Assembly: GCA_039931615.1 (NCBI GenBank)
Contig: JBDTRR010000009.1
Span: 50,266 to 114,265 of the forward strand
Direction: 5' to 3'
DNA: 64,000 nucleotides
Origin: JAHFUI01 sp039931615
GTDB lineage: Bacteria > Acidobacteriota > Vicinamibacteria > Vicinamibacterales > CAVVIG01
Part shown: positions 42,410 through 51,511 of the stretch, piece after piece
Numbering within the stretch: position 1 is the first letter of the stretch
Layout of the letters: each line of letters starts with the position of its first letter
Program-made: the position numbers and the translations under genes
The notes under the pieces: model-generated
Databases searched by the model: none
The model's input: the letters and a program-made list of their open reading frames with translations, nothing else
Told to the model about the DNA's origin: nothing

Positions 42410-43180
42410 TCAAGGCATGATCTCGTCGCGGCGGGAGCGCGCGCCAGGCCAGACGCGGTAGCGAATGGCGTCCGGCACGCCCCGGACGGCCAGCGCACCG
42501 GCATAACCGGGCTCGGCCGGCAGCGCCGCCAGCGTCCACCGTTCCGCTTCGCCGGCATCACCGCCCACATGGATGAGACGGACGGGATCGGACGGCGCCA
42601 GCGTCACCTCGAACGAGTTCAGGGCGTAGCTCAATCCCTCGCCGATGGCTTTGATGAACGCTTCCTTGCGCGTCCAGCAGTTGAAGAACGCCTCGCTCCG
42701 GAGCGAAGACGGCATCGCCAGCAGGCGCCGGACCTCGCCGCTCGAGAAAAACCGAGTCGCCAGATCATCCCGGTCGTCGAGCGGGCGGATCGCTTCGATG
42801 TCGACGCCGACCTCGCCGGCACGGCTGACGGCGACGACGGCCGCCTCGCCCGAATGAGACAGGTTGAACGAGAACCCCTCCGGACCGCCCGCGACCGCCG
42901 GCTTCCCGAACCGGCTGTAGGCGAAGGCGACGTCCGAGGGGTCGATCGCCAGATAACCACCGATCAGTCGGCGGAGGAAGGTGTGGGAGGCGGCGAACTG
43001 GCGTCGATCGCGTTCGAAGACGAAACGGCCGGCGCGCTGACACTCGTCCGGCGACAGCACGGGCACCATCGGGAGCGGCTCGCCATCCCGCCCGGTGAGA
43101 CGTGCCAGCCAGACGTGGATCTCGCCCGCGGGCAGATCGGCGGCTCCTGGCCCGGTCCCCCACCCGCGGCTTTCGCTCAT
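42410..43180 (-). CDS. 4'-phosphopantetheinyl transferase (Sfp type)
   Basis: Loads phosphopantetheine onto carrier proteins. The Sfp signature is clear: FNLSHSGEAAVVAVSRAGEVGVDIEAI (with the GVDIE magnesium site) and FFNCWTRKEAFIKAIGEGLS (WxxKEA). The N-terminal half has FVFERDRRQFAASHTFLRRLIGGYL, typical for surfactin-type enzymes. The length of 256 residues is normal. The carrier proteins it serves are not in the window. It is the first gene of the minus-strand block. Confidence 0.88.
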   Translation of the reverse strand: MSESRGWGTGPGAADLPAGEIHVWLARLTGRDGEPLPMVPVLSPDECQRAGRFVFERDRRQFAASHTFLRRLIGGYLAIDPSDVAFAYSRFGKPAVAGGPEGFSFNLSHSGEAAVVAVSRAGEVGVDIEAIRPLDDRDDLATRFFSSGEVRRLLAMPSSLRSEAFFNCWTRKEAFIKAIGEGLSYALNSFEVTLAPSDPVRLIHVGGDAGEAERWTLAALPAEPGYAGALAVRGVPDAIRYRVWPGARSRRDEIMP

Positions 43181-43244
43181 CGGCGGCGCACTCCGTGATC
43201 AGCATTCCCAGCTGGTCCTGACATCTGCGCGGTCTTCGCGCTCG

Positions 43245-43850
43245 TCACAGTCCCATCGCGTAATCGAACGACAGGGACGGCGTGAACCGCGCCCGCAGAC
43301 CGGCATCGGTCAGACGGGTGAGCAGGTGCGTGTTGAGCAGCCAGTTCCCGACCAGGTTCCACTTCACCCCGGTGACCAGAAGCGCCGTCCGGACTCCGGA
43401 CTCAGCTGGAAGCCACCGCATCGTGTCGACGCCGGCCAGGACGGGGTGCGGCTCGTAGACATCGGCCACCGAATACAGATCGCTCAGTCGCCGGCCGATC
43501 AGCTCACCGATGATCGTGACCCTCAGCCCGGCGGCCATGGTGACCGATCCGGACACGAACTGCTCACGCGAGACGCCACCGAAGCCGAACCCGCCGTTCG
43601 CATGAGTCTCGAACGGCCCGTGCTGCCATGACGCGGCCGCGGCCATCTGTCGGCCGGTTTTGCGTAACACGGTGTCGAACATGGCGTCCGCCGCGACCAT
43701 GTCGCGGACGTACCCCGAGGGCGCCGGCGTCTGCTCGGTCAGCAGCCTCGAGAGTCCGGCGCCAATCGACTGTGCGCCGGCAGTGCTCGCCACCGTCGTG
43801 ATCGCCGACACCACAGTCAACACCCGGAGCGATAACGATCGCATGTTCAT
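43245..43850 (-). CDS. Secreted hypothetical protein
   Basis: Signal peptide MNMRSLSLRVLTVVSAITTVASTAGAQ, then 175 residues with beta-strand character (ANGGFGFGGVSREQFVSGSVTMAAGLRVTIIG, VKWNLVGNWLLNTHLLTRL, RARFTPSLSFDYAMGL). The aromatic-rich end suggests an outer-membrane barrel. Not recognised. The promoter region on its far side is shared with the divergent pseudoprotease gene. Confidence 0.55.
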   Translation of the reverse strand: MNMRSLSLRVLTVVSAITTVASTAGAQSIGAGLSRLLTEQTPAPSGYVRDMVAADAMFDTVLRKTGRQMAAAASWQHGPFETHANGGFGFGGVSREQFVSGSVTMAAGLRVTIIGELIGRRLSDLYSVADVYEPHPVLAGVDTMRWLPAESGVRTALLVTGVKWNLVGNWLLNTHLLTRLTDAGLRARFTPSLSFDYAMGL

Positions 43851-43936
43851 GACATTTTCCTTGGGGAAAGGGAGAAGCTCTAGATACTACGTCCGGCATT
43901 CGAGATCAATGTGCCGATCGGACAGACGCGCCGGCG

Positions 43937-43965
43937 TTGACATCGGTTCACGGGGCGGCGACGAT
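43937..43965 (+). promoter_or_regulatory. Consensus -35 and weak -10 for the pseudoprotease gene
   Basis: TTGACA at 43937-43942 and GACGAT at 43960-43965 are 17 bases apart. The -10 ends five bases before the ATG at 43971, so the message may be leaderless. Confidence 0.45.
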
Positions 43966-43970
43966 GGTTG

Positions 43971-45620
43971 ATGGTCAGCGTGCTGGTGCTTGCGACGCTC
44001 CTGTCGGTCTTCCCGGGCGCCGCCGCCGGTCAGGCGCCGAGCGTTCTTCACATCAAGGTTGTCCTGATCGACGCCGAACAGAAGCCGACGCCGGTGGCGC
44101 GCCATGCGCTGCTGATCAGCGACAACCCGCCAAGCGCGGCGCCCCGCCGGATTGTCACGGCGCTCGACGGTACCGCCGACGTACGGCTGCGCCCCGGGAC
44201 CTACACGGTTGAATCGGACCGGCCGCTCACGTTCCAGAACCAGGCGTATCAATGGACGCAGATGGTGGACATCGTCGCCGGCCGCGACCTCGTCCTCGAA
44301 CTGACCGCCGGCAACGCGGAGATCGCGCCAATCGCCTTCCCCGCCGCAACCTCGGCCGGGGTCTCGGATGCCGACCCTTCCTCCCTCCTGACGCAATGGC
44401 AGGACAGCGTCGTCGCTCTCTGGACGGCGACGACCTACGCCTCGGGGTTCGTGATCGGCGCCAACGGACTGGTGGCGACCAGCCAGCGCGCCATCGGTAC
44501 TGCGACGTCGGTGGACGTGCAGCTCAACCCAGCCGTCAAGGTGGCGGCGAACGTCCTGGTGTCTGATGTCGAGCGGGATGTCGCCATCCTGTGGATCGAT
44601 CCGGGGATCGCCGCGTCGGTACGGCCGCTGCCGCTCGGATGCACCGGCGCGGCCAGCCCGGCGATCGGCGACGGGCAGGCGATCTTCGCGATCGGCGCGC
44701 CGCTCCGTCAGCCGAAAGGCACGACGGCCGGAACGGTGAGCCGCGTCGACACGCAGGCCGTCGTCGCCGACCTGGCGCTGTCCGCCGGCAGTGCCGGAGG
44801 TCCGGTCTTCACCGCCGCGGGCGGCGTCGTCGGCATCACGTCGATCGCGAACGAAAAGGACGGACAAGTCCGGGGAGAGTCCCGGATCGTACGGATGGAC
44901 GCGGTGTGCGCGGCCGTCGCGTCCGCGGAAGACAGGATCAAGAACGCTTCCCCGCCGGAGGGGAGGCTTCTACCCGTTGAGCCGGCGCTGGCGTTTCCGG
45001 CGGACCTGCTCCGGGACGCTGCGCAACGGCGAACCGGCAGCTTGACCCCGTATCGGATGGCGTCGTCAGACTTCGACATCGCCTTCATCACGCCCGTGCT
45101 GACCTACGGCGCCCGGTATCAGCCGGACCCGGCCGGTGGCCGCGATCGCAGCAGGTCGACGCGGGATCCGGAGCCGGAGACGATCCGTCCGCTGCTGGAT
45201 TTCAGCAACTGGTCCGAGTACGTCGCGGATTTTCCGCCGGTGCTGCTGGTTCGCGTCACGCCCAGGCTGGTGGAGGGCTTCTGGACCAGAGTCGCACGCG
45301 GCGCCGCCCAGACCCAGGGCGTGTCCATACCGCCAATCAAGCGCTTCACATCAGGCTTCGCCAGGATGCAGGCATTCTGCGGCGACGCCGAGGTGCTGCC
45401 AATCCATCCATTCAGGCTCGAACAACGGATCTCGGACAGCGACGCCATCTACGAAGGGCTCTACGCCTTTGCCGCCGGCGCGCTCGGCCCGCAGTGCGGC
45501 AGCGTCAAGCTGGTGGTGTATTCGGAGAAGGAGCCGCAGAAGGGCGACACCCGGATGGTCGACGTGAAGGTGGTCGAGCAGATCTGGCAGGACTTCGCGC
45601 CGTATCGTGCCCTGAAATAG
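43971..45620 (+). CDS. Trypsin-fold protein lacking catalytic His and Ser (pseudoprotease)
   Basis: An exported protein (hydrophobic start MVSVLVLATLLSVFPGAAAG) with a trypsin/HtrA-like core at about residues 140-300. The fold markers are visible: SGFVIGANGLVATSQRAIG, DVERDVAILWIDPG and SAGSAGGPVFTAAGGVVGITS. At the catalytic histidine position there is Arg173 (TSQRAIG instead of TNNHVI) and at the serine position Ala275 (GSAGGP instead of GNSGGP); only the aspartate (D203) is kept. So it probably binds rather than cleaves. The 250-residue C-terminal part is unrecognised. ATG 43971 chosen over the TTG three bases earlier. Confidence 0.7.
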   Translation: MVSVLVLATLLSVFPGAAAGQAPSVLHIKVVLIDAEQKPTPVARHALLISDNPPSAAPRRIVTALDGTADVRLRPGTYTVESDRPLTFQNQAYQWTQMVDIVAGRDLVLELTAGNAEIAPIAFPAATSAGVSDADPSSLLTQWQDSVVALWTATTYASGFVIGANGLVATSQRAIGTATSVDVQLNPAVKVAANVLVSDVERDVAILWIDPGIAASVRPLPLGCTGAASPAIGDGQAIFAIGAPLRQPKGTTAGTVSRVDTQAVVADLALSAGSAGGPVFTAAGGVVGITSIANEKDGQVRGESRIVRMDAVCAAVASAEDRIKNASPPEGRLLPVEPALAFPADLLRDAAQRRTGSLTPYRMASSDFDIAFITPVLTYGARYQPDPAGGRDRSRSTRDPEPETIRPLLDFSNWSEYVADFPPVLLVRVTPRLVEGFWTRVARGAAQTQGVSIPPIKRFTSGFARMQAFCGDAEVLPIHPFRLEQRISDSDAIYEGLYAFAAGALGPQCGSVKLVVYSEKEPQKGDTRMVDVKVVEQIWQDFAPYRALK

Positions 45621-45689
45621 GCGCGATCCCACGTACGAAGGGATGCGCCGCGTGATCGTCCCGGCTTCAGGCACGCGGCGACCCTGTGC

Positions 45690-46325
45690 TCATCGTTTCA
45701 ACGGCGGCAGCAGCGCGGGCCGTTCCGGCGGCAGCTGCTGATCGACCGCATTCATCATGAAGCCGACTCGAAAGTAGTCGCCCATGATCATCATCAGCTG
45801 CACCGTGTGCTGCCTTCCGAAGTGTCCAACCATCTTCTGCCACAACTCGCTGCTGACGCGGTGCTCGCGATACAGCGTCCGTCCGAAGGTGATGAACGTG
45901 GCGTCCTTGTCGGCCAGGCCCGCCACGTCCTTGTTGTGTTTGACCACGTCGATGACCGACGGCTCGAGTCCCTGTCTCACACCGGCTGGCTCGTGGGAGG
46001 ACCACTCGTACTGCTGGTCGATTTCCCTCGCCATGATGAGCACCGCCAGCTGAAAGTATCGTGGGCTGACCGGACTGCCCACGCCTGAAGGAATACCGAG
46101 GCTGCGTTCTCTGGGGCTGTAGCTCGTGACGTGCGTCGGTCCCGGTCCCGGCTTGACCGCCGGCCTCTGGGCCAATAGCTTCTGTCCTTCCTCGTCCAGG
46201 TCGCCCGGCGTCACCGGCGGCAGCCGCGACAGGGTGACCGGATTGATGTCAGGCGGCAGCGCGGTTTGGGCCTGTGCGAACGCAGGCAGGGACGCCAGCA
46301 GCAGTACCGATAGTCGAACGTCCAT
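45690..46325 (-). CDS. Exported carboxymuconolactone decarboxylase-like protein
   Basis: Signal peptide MDVRLSVLLLASLPAFAQAQ, followed by a helical domain resembling the AhpD/CMD family: RYFQLAVLIMAREIDQQYEWSSHEPAGVRQGLEPSVIDVV and ATFITFGRTLYREHRVSSELWQKM. The usual CxxC redox pair is absent, so it is of the non-AhpD type. The ATG at 46325 has GGAGGG eight bases upstream. Function unknown; a secreted member is unusual but common in soil acidobacteria. Confidence 0.7.
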   Translation of the reverse strand: MDVRLSVLLLASLPAFAQAQTALPPDINPVTLSRLPPVTPGDLDEEGQKLLAQRPAVKPGPGPTHVTSYSPRERSLGIPSGVGSPVSPRYFQLAVLIMAREIDQQYEWSSHEPAGVRQGLEPSVIDVVKHNKDVAGLADKDATFITFGRTLYREHRVSSELWQKMVGHFGRQHTVQLMMIMGDYFRVGFMMNAVDQQLPPERPALLPPLKR

Positions 46326-46470
46326 CAAGTCACCCTCCTACCGTCGTTTTCCATCCGTTCCTGTCCGAACGCCGCGTCAACGGGTGCGGCCATCGACAGA
46401 GCTGGGAGCAGCGAGCCAATCCTAGCCCAGGCGCCAAGGTTGCGAAAGCCGTTTCGCGACCCATCTGTGC

Positions 46471-46498
46471 GTGGCGTCCGACTTCAGTCGGACGACGG
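46471..46498. repeat. REP-like repeat, GTCCGACTTCAGTCGGAC variant
   Basis: GTGGCGTCCGACTTCAGTCGGACGACGG is a palindrome of the same length and plan as the GTCCGGCTGAAGCCGGAC units but with altered arms. The same variant occurs at 62893-62920. Confidence 0.65.
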
Positions 46499-46578
46499 AT
46501 CGATCGCGAGTCTTTGTGCAATTCTCAAGGCTTCAGATACACTGCCCAAGCGGACGACCGTCAGGTGAGGAGGCACTC

Positions 46579-47511
46579 ATGAAACAGATGGTGATGCTCG
46601 TTGCCGCGCTGGCGTTCGCGCGCGTGGCAGCGGGTCAGAACGCTGACGACTATCGCGGCGGCTGGAGAACGGCGAGCGGCGAGGCCCACACCTACGAATT
46701 CTCGATTCGCGGCGCGGCCGTCAGAGGCATCTACTGCACCTATTGCGCCGATGCGACGACGCTGGCGTTCGTCGATGGGACGTTCGGACCCGACGGGATC
46801 AGGTTCGAGGTGACCCATGTGAAGGCGGACGGCAGCACGGCGCACAAGGACCGGGCGGTCGCCACGTTCAGCCAGGGGCGCCTGATAGTCACGGGCACGA
46901 GCGGCGGCCCCGGTGGCGGCAGATTCGAGCGCGTCCTCATCAAGGATCCGCGTGGGCCGGACCCGCTGCCGGTGATCGTGTCGGTGCTTCCCAAGGGTCC
47001 GCCGGTGCCGGCAGACAGCCGTCGCCGGAACACCGACGGCGCAGACGGCCTGCCCTATCTTCAACCCGGTCCGTGGAAGGCACAGGTGACCGAGAAGGAC
47101 GTGGTCGGCGTCTGGCTCGGATTCGGTGTCGGCGCGCCGAAGCAGTACTTCATCATCAAGAGGGCCGGCGGCAAGCTGCGCGGCATGGTCTGCGGCACGT
47201 GTGACAACCCGTACACGATGGCGGCGCTCGACGACTTCAAGATCGAGGGCGACACGCTCAAGTTCAACATCCTTCACGAGGACTGGGCCGACGGCGAGCT
47301 CACGACGTTCGAGAAGCATGTCACCGCGCACGTCGGCTGGAACGAGCTGCGGTGCACGACGGCCGCGGACCACCAGCCGCCGCCACCGCCCCGCCCCCAG
47401 CCCGCCGGCTTCGTGCCGGGCTTCTCGCTGCAGGGACCGGTTCCGATTGAGGCCACCGCCGGTAACCGCTGGGCCGAATGGCCGCCAAAGAACACGTCGC
47501 CGCCCAAGTAA
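46579..47511 (+). CDS. Secreted protein with duplicated CxxC domain
   Basis: Signal peptide MKQMVMLVAALAFARVAAGQ. Two related domains follow: the first has GIYCTYCADATTLAFVDGTFGPDGIRFEV, the second LRGMVCGTCDNPYTMAALDDFKIEGDTLKFNIL, each with a CxxC pair at the same place in the fold, so the protein arose by internal duplication. The C-terminus is proline-rich. I do not recognise the family. The ATG has GAGGAGG upstream. The DUF1566 gene starts 11 bases downstream, so the two are probably one transcript. Confidence 0.65.
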   Translation: MKQMVMLVAALAFARVAAGQNADDYRGGWRTASGEAHTYEFSIRGAAVRGIYCTYCADATTLAFVDGTFGPDGIRFEVTHVKADGSTAHKDRAVATFSQGRLIVTGTSGGPGGGRFERVLIKDPRGPDPLPVIVSVLPKGPPVPADSRRRNTDGADGLPYLQPGPWKAQVTEKDVVGVWLGFGVGAPKQYFIIKRAGGKLRGMVCGTCDNPYTMAALDDFKIEGDTLKFNILHEDWADGELTTFEKHVTAHVGWNELRCTTAADHQPPPPPRPQPAGFVPGFSLQGPVPIEATAGNRWAEWPPKNTSPPK

Positions 47512-47521
47512 GGAGCTGAGC

Positions 47522-47983
47522 GTGAACAGCTGGGATCGAAGAATCGACAACGCACGTTTTCAGGTCCTGCGGGAGTTCGACGACGCAGCCGTGCTGGATC
47601 GGGAAACCGGCCTCGTGTGGGAACGACAGCCTTCCACCCAGACCCTCGCCTGGCCCAACGCACGACTGTCCTGTGCGCAGAAGGGCGTCGGCGGCCGCGG
47701 CGGGTGGCGTCTGCCAGCATTCAACGAACTGAGCAGCCTGGTGGATCCAGCGATCCAGACGGGACCACAACTTCCACCCGGGCATCCCTTCCTGAAGGTC
47801 CAGTCCGCCAGTTATTGGTCCGCCACCAGGTTCGCCGAAGAACCGGGCTTCGTTCTGGTGGTGTCCTTTCAGTTTGTCCCAGCCACTGCAGGTCAGGTCG
47901 GGGTCGGCGACGCCAATATCGCCGGCGGTCCGAGATACGCCTGGGCGGTTCGAGGTGGCGCCGGCGGCCCGGGCAACTACTGA
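47522..47983 (+). CDS. DUF1566 domain protein
   Basis: A 153-residue protein with the DUF1566 (Lcl C-terminal-like) pattern: RFQVLREFDDAAVLDRETGLVWERQPSTQTLAWPNARLSC, GGWRLPAFNELSSLVDP, HPFLKVQSASYWSATRFAEEPGF and a glycine-rich end YAWAVRGGAGG. The domain is found in surface and secreted bacterial proteins; function unknown. No signal peptide is present. The GTG start is supported by an AAGGAG seven bases upstream. Confidence 0.78.
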   Translation: MNSWDRRIDNARFQVLREFDDAAVLDRETGLVWERQPSTQTLAWPNARLSCAQKGVGGRGGWRLPAFNELSSLVDPAIQTGPQLPPGHPFLKVQSASYWSATRFAEEPGFVLVVSFQFVPATAGQVGVGDANIAGGPRYAWAVRGGAGGPGNY

Positions 47984-48081
47984 ACGAAAGGTGTGAGGGC
48001 GTATCATCACGGCTCCCGATCGGGCATCCGCCGGGCGGCCTTGATCCCCGGCTACGGATCGAAAGCGGTGGAGATGCAGTC

Positions 48082-48975
48082 ATGAACATGCGCACGGCAG
48101 GCGTTGTCGTCGCCGCGATCCTCGCGGTTGGAATCTCTTCGCAGGCGCAGGCGCAGGCGCAGGCGCAAGGCCGCCCGGCGACCGGCTCGTCGTGCAATCT
48201 GCCACACGCGCCCGGCGTCGCCCAGGAGCGGCTCGTATCCAGCCAGCGCCAGCGCGCCTACCGCCTGTTCGTGCCGCCTGGCTATGACGGCCGCTCGCGC
48301 GTGCCGCTCGTCCTCGATCTGCACGGCAGCGGCGGAACGGCGGCGGATCAGGCGGCCAACAGCCGCTTCGAGGCGGTCGCCGCCCGAACGGGCTTCGCCG
48401 TCGCCACGCTGGAAGCCGACGGCGGCCGCTGGAACGTACCGGTGGCGAACGATCGGCCCGACGACGTCGCCTATGTCTCCGACGTCATCGATCACGTGGC
48501 GGCGCGCCTGTGCGTCGACGCCGCGCGTGTGTATGCAACGGGATTCTCCGGCGGCGCACGCATGTCCTCGCTCCTTGGCTGCAAGCTCGGCGCGCGGATC
48601 GCGGCGATCGCACCGGTGTCGGGATTGCGGTGGCCGGCGCCCTGCGCCGGGCGTCCCGTGCCGGTGCTGACGTTTCACGGACTCGCCGACACGCAGAATC
48701 CGTACGACGGAAAGGCGCCCGGCCGCGGCGCCGAGTGGCTGGAAAGCGTCCCTGACGCACTTGCGGGTTGGGCGCTACACAACGGCTGCAAGCCTGAAGC
48801 GATCCTGGTCGATCCACCTGGTCCGCTGTCCACCATGCACTACCAGGGCTGCCGGGGCGGCGCCGACGTCCGCATGATCCGCATCGATGGCCTCGGTCAC
48901 ACGTGGGCGAGACAGGAAGTGGATGCGACCGCGGCGATCTGGCAGTTCTTCTCGCAGCACGCCTTGCGGGAATGA
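48082..48975 (+). CDS. Exported esterase, LpqC/feruloyl esterase-PHB depolymerase-like
   Basis: Signal peptide with a microsatellite-like QAQAQAQAQ run (48140-48166). The alpha/beta hydrolase shows the oxyanion segment VPLVLDLHGSGGTAADQ, nucleophile elbow VYATGFSGGARMSSLLGC (Ser in GFSGG), VLTFHGLADTQNPYDG with the acid and the histidine in RIDGLGHTWARQ. Cysteines in GCKLGAR, CAGR, NGCKP and GCRGG likely form disulfides. Substrate may be an ester of plant or polymer origin. Length 297. Confidence 0.82.
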   Translation: MNMRTAGVVVAAILAVGISSQAQAQAQAQGRPATGSSCNLPHAPGVAQERLVSSQRQRAYRLFVPPGYDGRSRVPLVLDLHGSGGTAADQAANSRFEAVAARTGFAVATLEADGGRWNVPVANDRPDDVAYVSDVIDHVAARLCVDAARVYATGFSGGARMSSLLGCKLGARIAAIAPVSGLRWPAPCAGRPVPVLTFHGLADTQNPYDGKAPGRGAEWLESVPDALAGWALHNGCKPEAILVDPPGPLSTMHYQGCRGGADVRMIRIDGLGHTWARQEVDATAAIWQFFSQHALRE

Positions 48976-49046
48976 TCCAATCCGACGCTTGGAATTCTGT
49001 GAACAACAGTCCCGCCGGCATCCGGCGGGACTGTGACCTGGAACTG

Positions 49047-51290
49047 CTACGCCACCACGTCGAACCGATCGAGGTTCATCACCTTGGCCCACGCGGCGGC
49101 GAAGTCGCGCAGGAATTTCTCCTTGCCGTCCGTCGAAGCGTAGACCTCCGCGAGCGCGCGGAGCTGCGCGTGCGCACCGAAGACGAGATCGGCGGCCGTC
49201 GCGGTCCGCGTCACCTTGCCTGAGGTGCGGTCGCGCCCCTCGTAAACGGGCACCGCCGATCCGGGCTTCCACTCCGTGCGCATGTCGAGCAGGTTGACGA
49301 AGAAGTCGTTGGTCAGGGTCTCCGGACGGTCGGTGAAGACGCCATGCGGAGACTGGCCGACGTTGACGTTGAGGACGCGCAGGCCGCCGACCAGCACCGT
49401 CATCTCCGGAGCGGTCAGCGTCAACATGAAGGCCCGCTCGAGCAGCAGGGTCTCGGCCGACAACGTCTCATCGGCGTGGAGGTAGTTGCGGAACCCGTCG
49501 GCCGTCAGCTCGAGCACGGCGAACGACTCGACGTCGGTCTGCTCCTGCGACGCATCGGTGCGTCCGGGCACGAACGGCACCGTGATGTCGTAGCCGCCAT
49601 TCTTTGCCGCCTGTTCGACGGCCGCGCCGCCGGCGAGGACGATCAGATCGGCGAGCGAGATCCGCTTCCCGCCGGACGGTGATTTGTTGAAGTCCTGCTG
49701 GATCTTCTCCAGGGCCTGCAGTGCCTTGCCCAGTTCAGCCGGCTCGTTGACCTCCCAGTCGCGCTGTGGCGCCAGGCGGATCCGCGCCCCGTTCGCCCCG
49801 CCGCGCTTGTCGGTGCCTCGGAAGCTGGACGCCGCCGCCCAGGCGGTGGACACCAGCCGGGAGATGGACAGTCCCGAGGCGAGGATTCTGCTCTTGAGGG
49901 CAGCGATGTCCGCCGCGCCGATCAGCTCATGATCGACGGGAGGGACGGGATCCTGCCACAACTGCGGCTCCGGCACCCACGGGCCGAGGTAGCGCGACAG
50001 CGGCCCCATGTCCCGGTGCAGGAGCTTGTACCAGGCCTTGGCAAACGCCTTCGCCAGCTCGTCCGGGTTCTCGCGGAAGCGCGTCGTGATCGGCCCGTAG
50101 ATCGGGTCCTGCCTGAGCGCGAGGTCCGTCGTCAGCATCATCGGCGCGTGCCGCTTCGACGGATCGTGCGCATCGGGCACCGTGCCCTGGGCTTCTGGAT
50201 TCTTGGGCGTCCACTGGAACGCTCCGGCGGGGCTCTTGGTCAGCTCCCAGTCGTACTTGTAGAGGTTATCCAGGAAGCCGTTGCTCCATTTGGTCGGCGT
50301 GGTGGTCCAGGCGCCCTCGAGGCCGCTGGTGATGGCGTCGCCGCCCTTGCCGCTGCCGAAGCTGTTCTTCCAGCCGATCGCCTGGTTCTCGAGTGGAGCC
50401 GCCTCTGGCTCGGGTCCGACGGCCTCGGCCGCCGGGGCCGCACCGTGGGTCTTGCCGAACGAGTGGCCGCCAATGATGAGCGCCGCCGTCTCCTCGTCGT
50501 TCATCGCCATGCGGGCGAAGGTCTCGCGGATGTCGTGGGCGGCAGCCAGGGGGTCAGGCTTGCCGTTGGGACCCTCCGGGTTGACGTAGATCAGGCCCAT
50601 CTGCACGGCGCCGAGGTTCTTGCCCAGCTTCCGGTCCCCGCTGTACCGCTCGTCTCCCAGCCACGTGTCCTCCGGTCCCCAGAACATCTCTTCAGGCTCC
50701 CAGATGTCCGGTCGCCCGAAACCGAAGCCGAACGTCTTGAAGCCCATCGATTCCAGTGCGACGTTGCCGGCGAACACCAGCAGGTCGGCCCAGGAAATCT
50801 TCTGCCCGTACTTCTGCTTGACGGGCCAGAGCAGGCGCCGCGCCTTGTCGAGGTTGGCGTTGTCCGGCCAGCTGTTCAGCGGTGCGAAGCGCTGCGCGCC
50901 GCTGCCGCCGCCGCCCCGGCCGTCGGTGATGCGGTAGGTCCCCGCGGCATGCCACGACATCCGGATGAAGAGCCCGCCGTAGTGGCCGTAGTCGGCCGGC
51001 CACCAGTCCTGCGAGCTGGTCATCAGCGCGGTCAGGTCCTGCTTCAGGGCGTCGAGGTCGAGGGTCTTGAACTCCTCGCGGTAGCTGAAGTCCGCGCCGA
51101 TTGGAGTGGCTTTCGGCGAGTGCCGGTGCAGCACCGAGAGGTCGAGTTGATTCGGCCACCAATCGCTGTTCGTCCTCGGCCGGCTTCGCTTCACCGTGGG
51201 GGCCGGGATGACCGGGTTCTCGCTCTCGCTGACGCTCGCCGTCGCGTCCTTGTCATGCGTCCGAATGGCGTCCTTGTCCTCATCAGTCAC
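49047..51290 (-). CDS. katG: Catalase-peroxidase
   Basis: Breaks down hydrogen peroxide with heme. The duplicated class I peroxidase has all hallmarks: the distal site RMSWHAAGTYR, the Trp-Tyr-Met adduct residues in SSQDWWPADYGHYGG, MGLIYVNPEGPNG and FARMAMND, and the proximal ligand GGHSFGKTHGA. Length 747. The GTG at 51290 is preceded by GGAAGGAGAG; an upstream frame to 51569 is not used. The divergent PerR-like gene and the palindrome between them suggest peroxide control. Confidence 0.95.
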   Translation of the reverse strand: MTDEDKDAIRTHDKDATASVSESENPVIPAPTVKRSRPRTNSDWWPNQLDLSVLHRHSPKATPIGADFSYREEFKTLDLDALKQDLTALMTSSQDWWPADYGHYGGLFIRMSWHAAGTYRITDGRGGGGSGAQRFAPLNSWPDNANLDKARRLLWPVKQKYGQKISWADLLVFAGNVALESMGFKTFGFGFGRPDIWEPEEMFWGPEDTWLGDERYSGDRKLGKNLGAVQMGLIYVNPEGPNGKPDPLAAAHDIRETFARMAMNDEETAALIIGGHSFGKTHGAAPAAEAVGPEPEAAPLENQAIGWKNSFGSGKGGDAITSGLEGAWTTTPTKWSNGFLDNLYKYDWELTKSPAGAFQWTPKNPEAQGTVPDAHDPSKRHAPMMLTTDLALRQDPIYGPITTRFRENPDELAKAFAKAWYKLLHRDMGPLSRYLGPWVPEPQLWQDPVPPVDHELIGAADIAALKSRILASGLSISRLVSTAWAAASSFRGTDKRGGANGARIRLAPQRDWEVNEPAELGKALQALEKIQQDFNKSPSGGKRISLADLIVLAGGAAVEQAAKNGGYDITVPFVPGRTDASQEQTDVESFAVLELTADGFRNYLHADETLSAETLLLERAFMLTLTAPEMTVLVGGLRVLNVNVGQSPHGVFTDRPETLTNDFFVNLLDMRTEWKPGSAVPVYEGRDRTSGKVTRTATAADLVFGAHAQLRALAEVYASTDGKEKFLRDFAAAWAKVMNLDRFDVVA

Positions 51291-51428
51291 GTGTCCACTC
51301 TCCTTCCTACCTGTTGCCCGCTGAAGGCTATCGCCCTTGATTTTTGTGTGCCGGACCCGGGTGCTGGTCGTCGTCGGCGCTCGCCCGCGGTGCGCGCGGC
51401 GCCCGTTGCAGCGGCCCTGCCGAAGTCT

Positions 51429-51465
51429 AGCGCAATTGTAATCATTATCAACTGACGATTGCGCT
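51429..51465. promoter_or_regulatory. PerR-box-like palindrome between katG and the Fur-family gene
   Basis: TTGTAATCATTATCA at 51436-51450 matches the PerR box consensus TTATAATNATTATAA except at two positions. It is framed by an inverted pair AGCGCAAT (51429-51436) and ATTGCGCT (51458-51465). Position between two divergent genes, one a PerR-like regulator and one a peroxidase, makes it the likely operator for both. Confidence 0.7.
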
Positions 51466-51511
51466 GAGGTGGGATTGCTGCCGCGGCGCCGGCCAGTGTA
51501 GGCTTGCAGTC

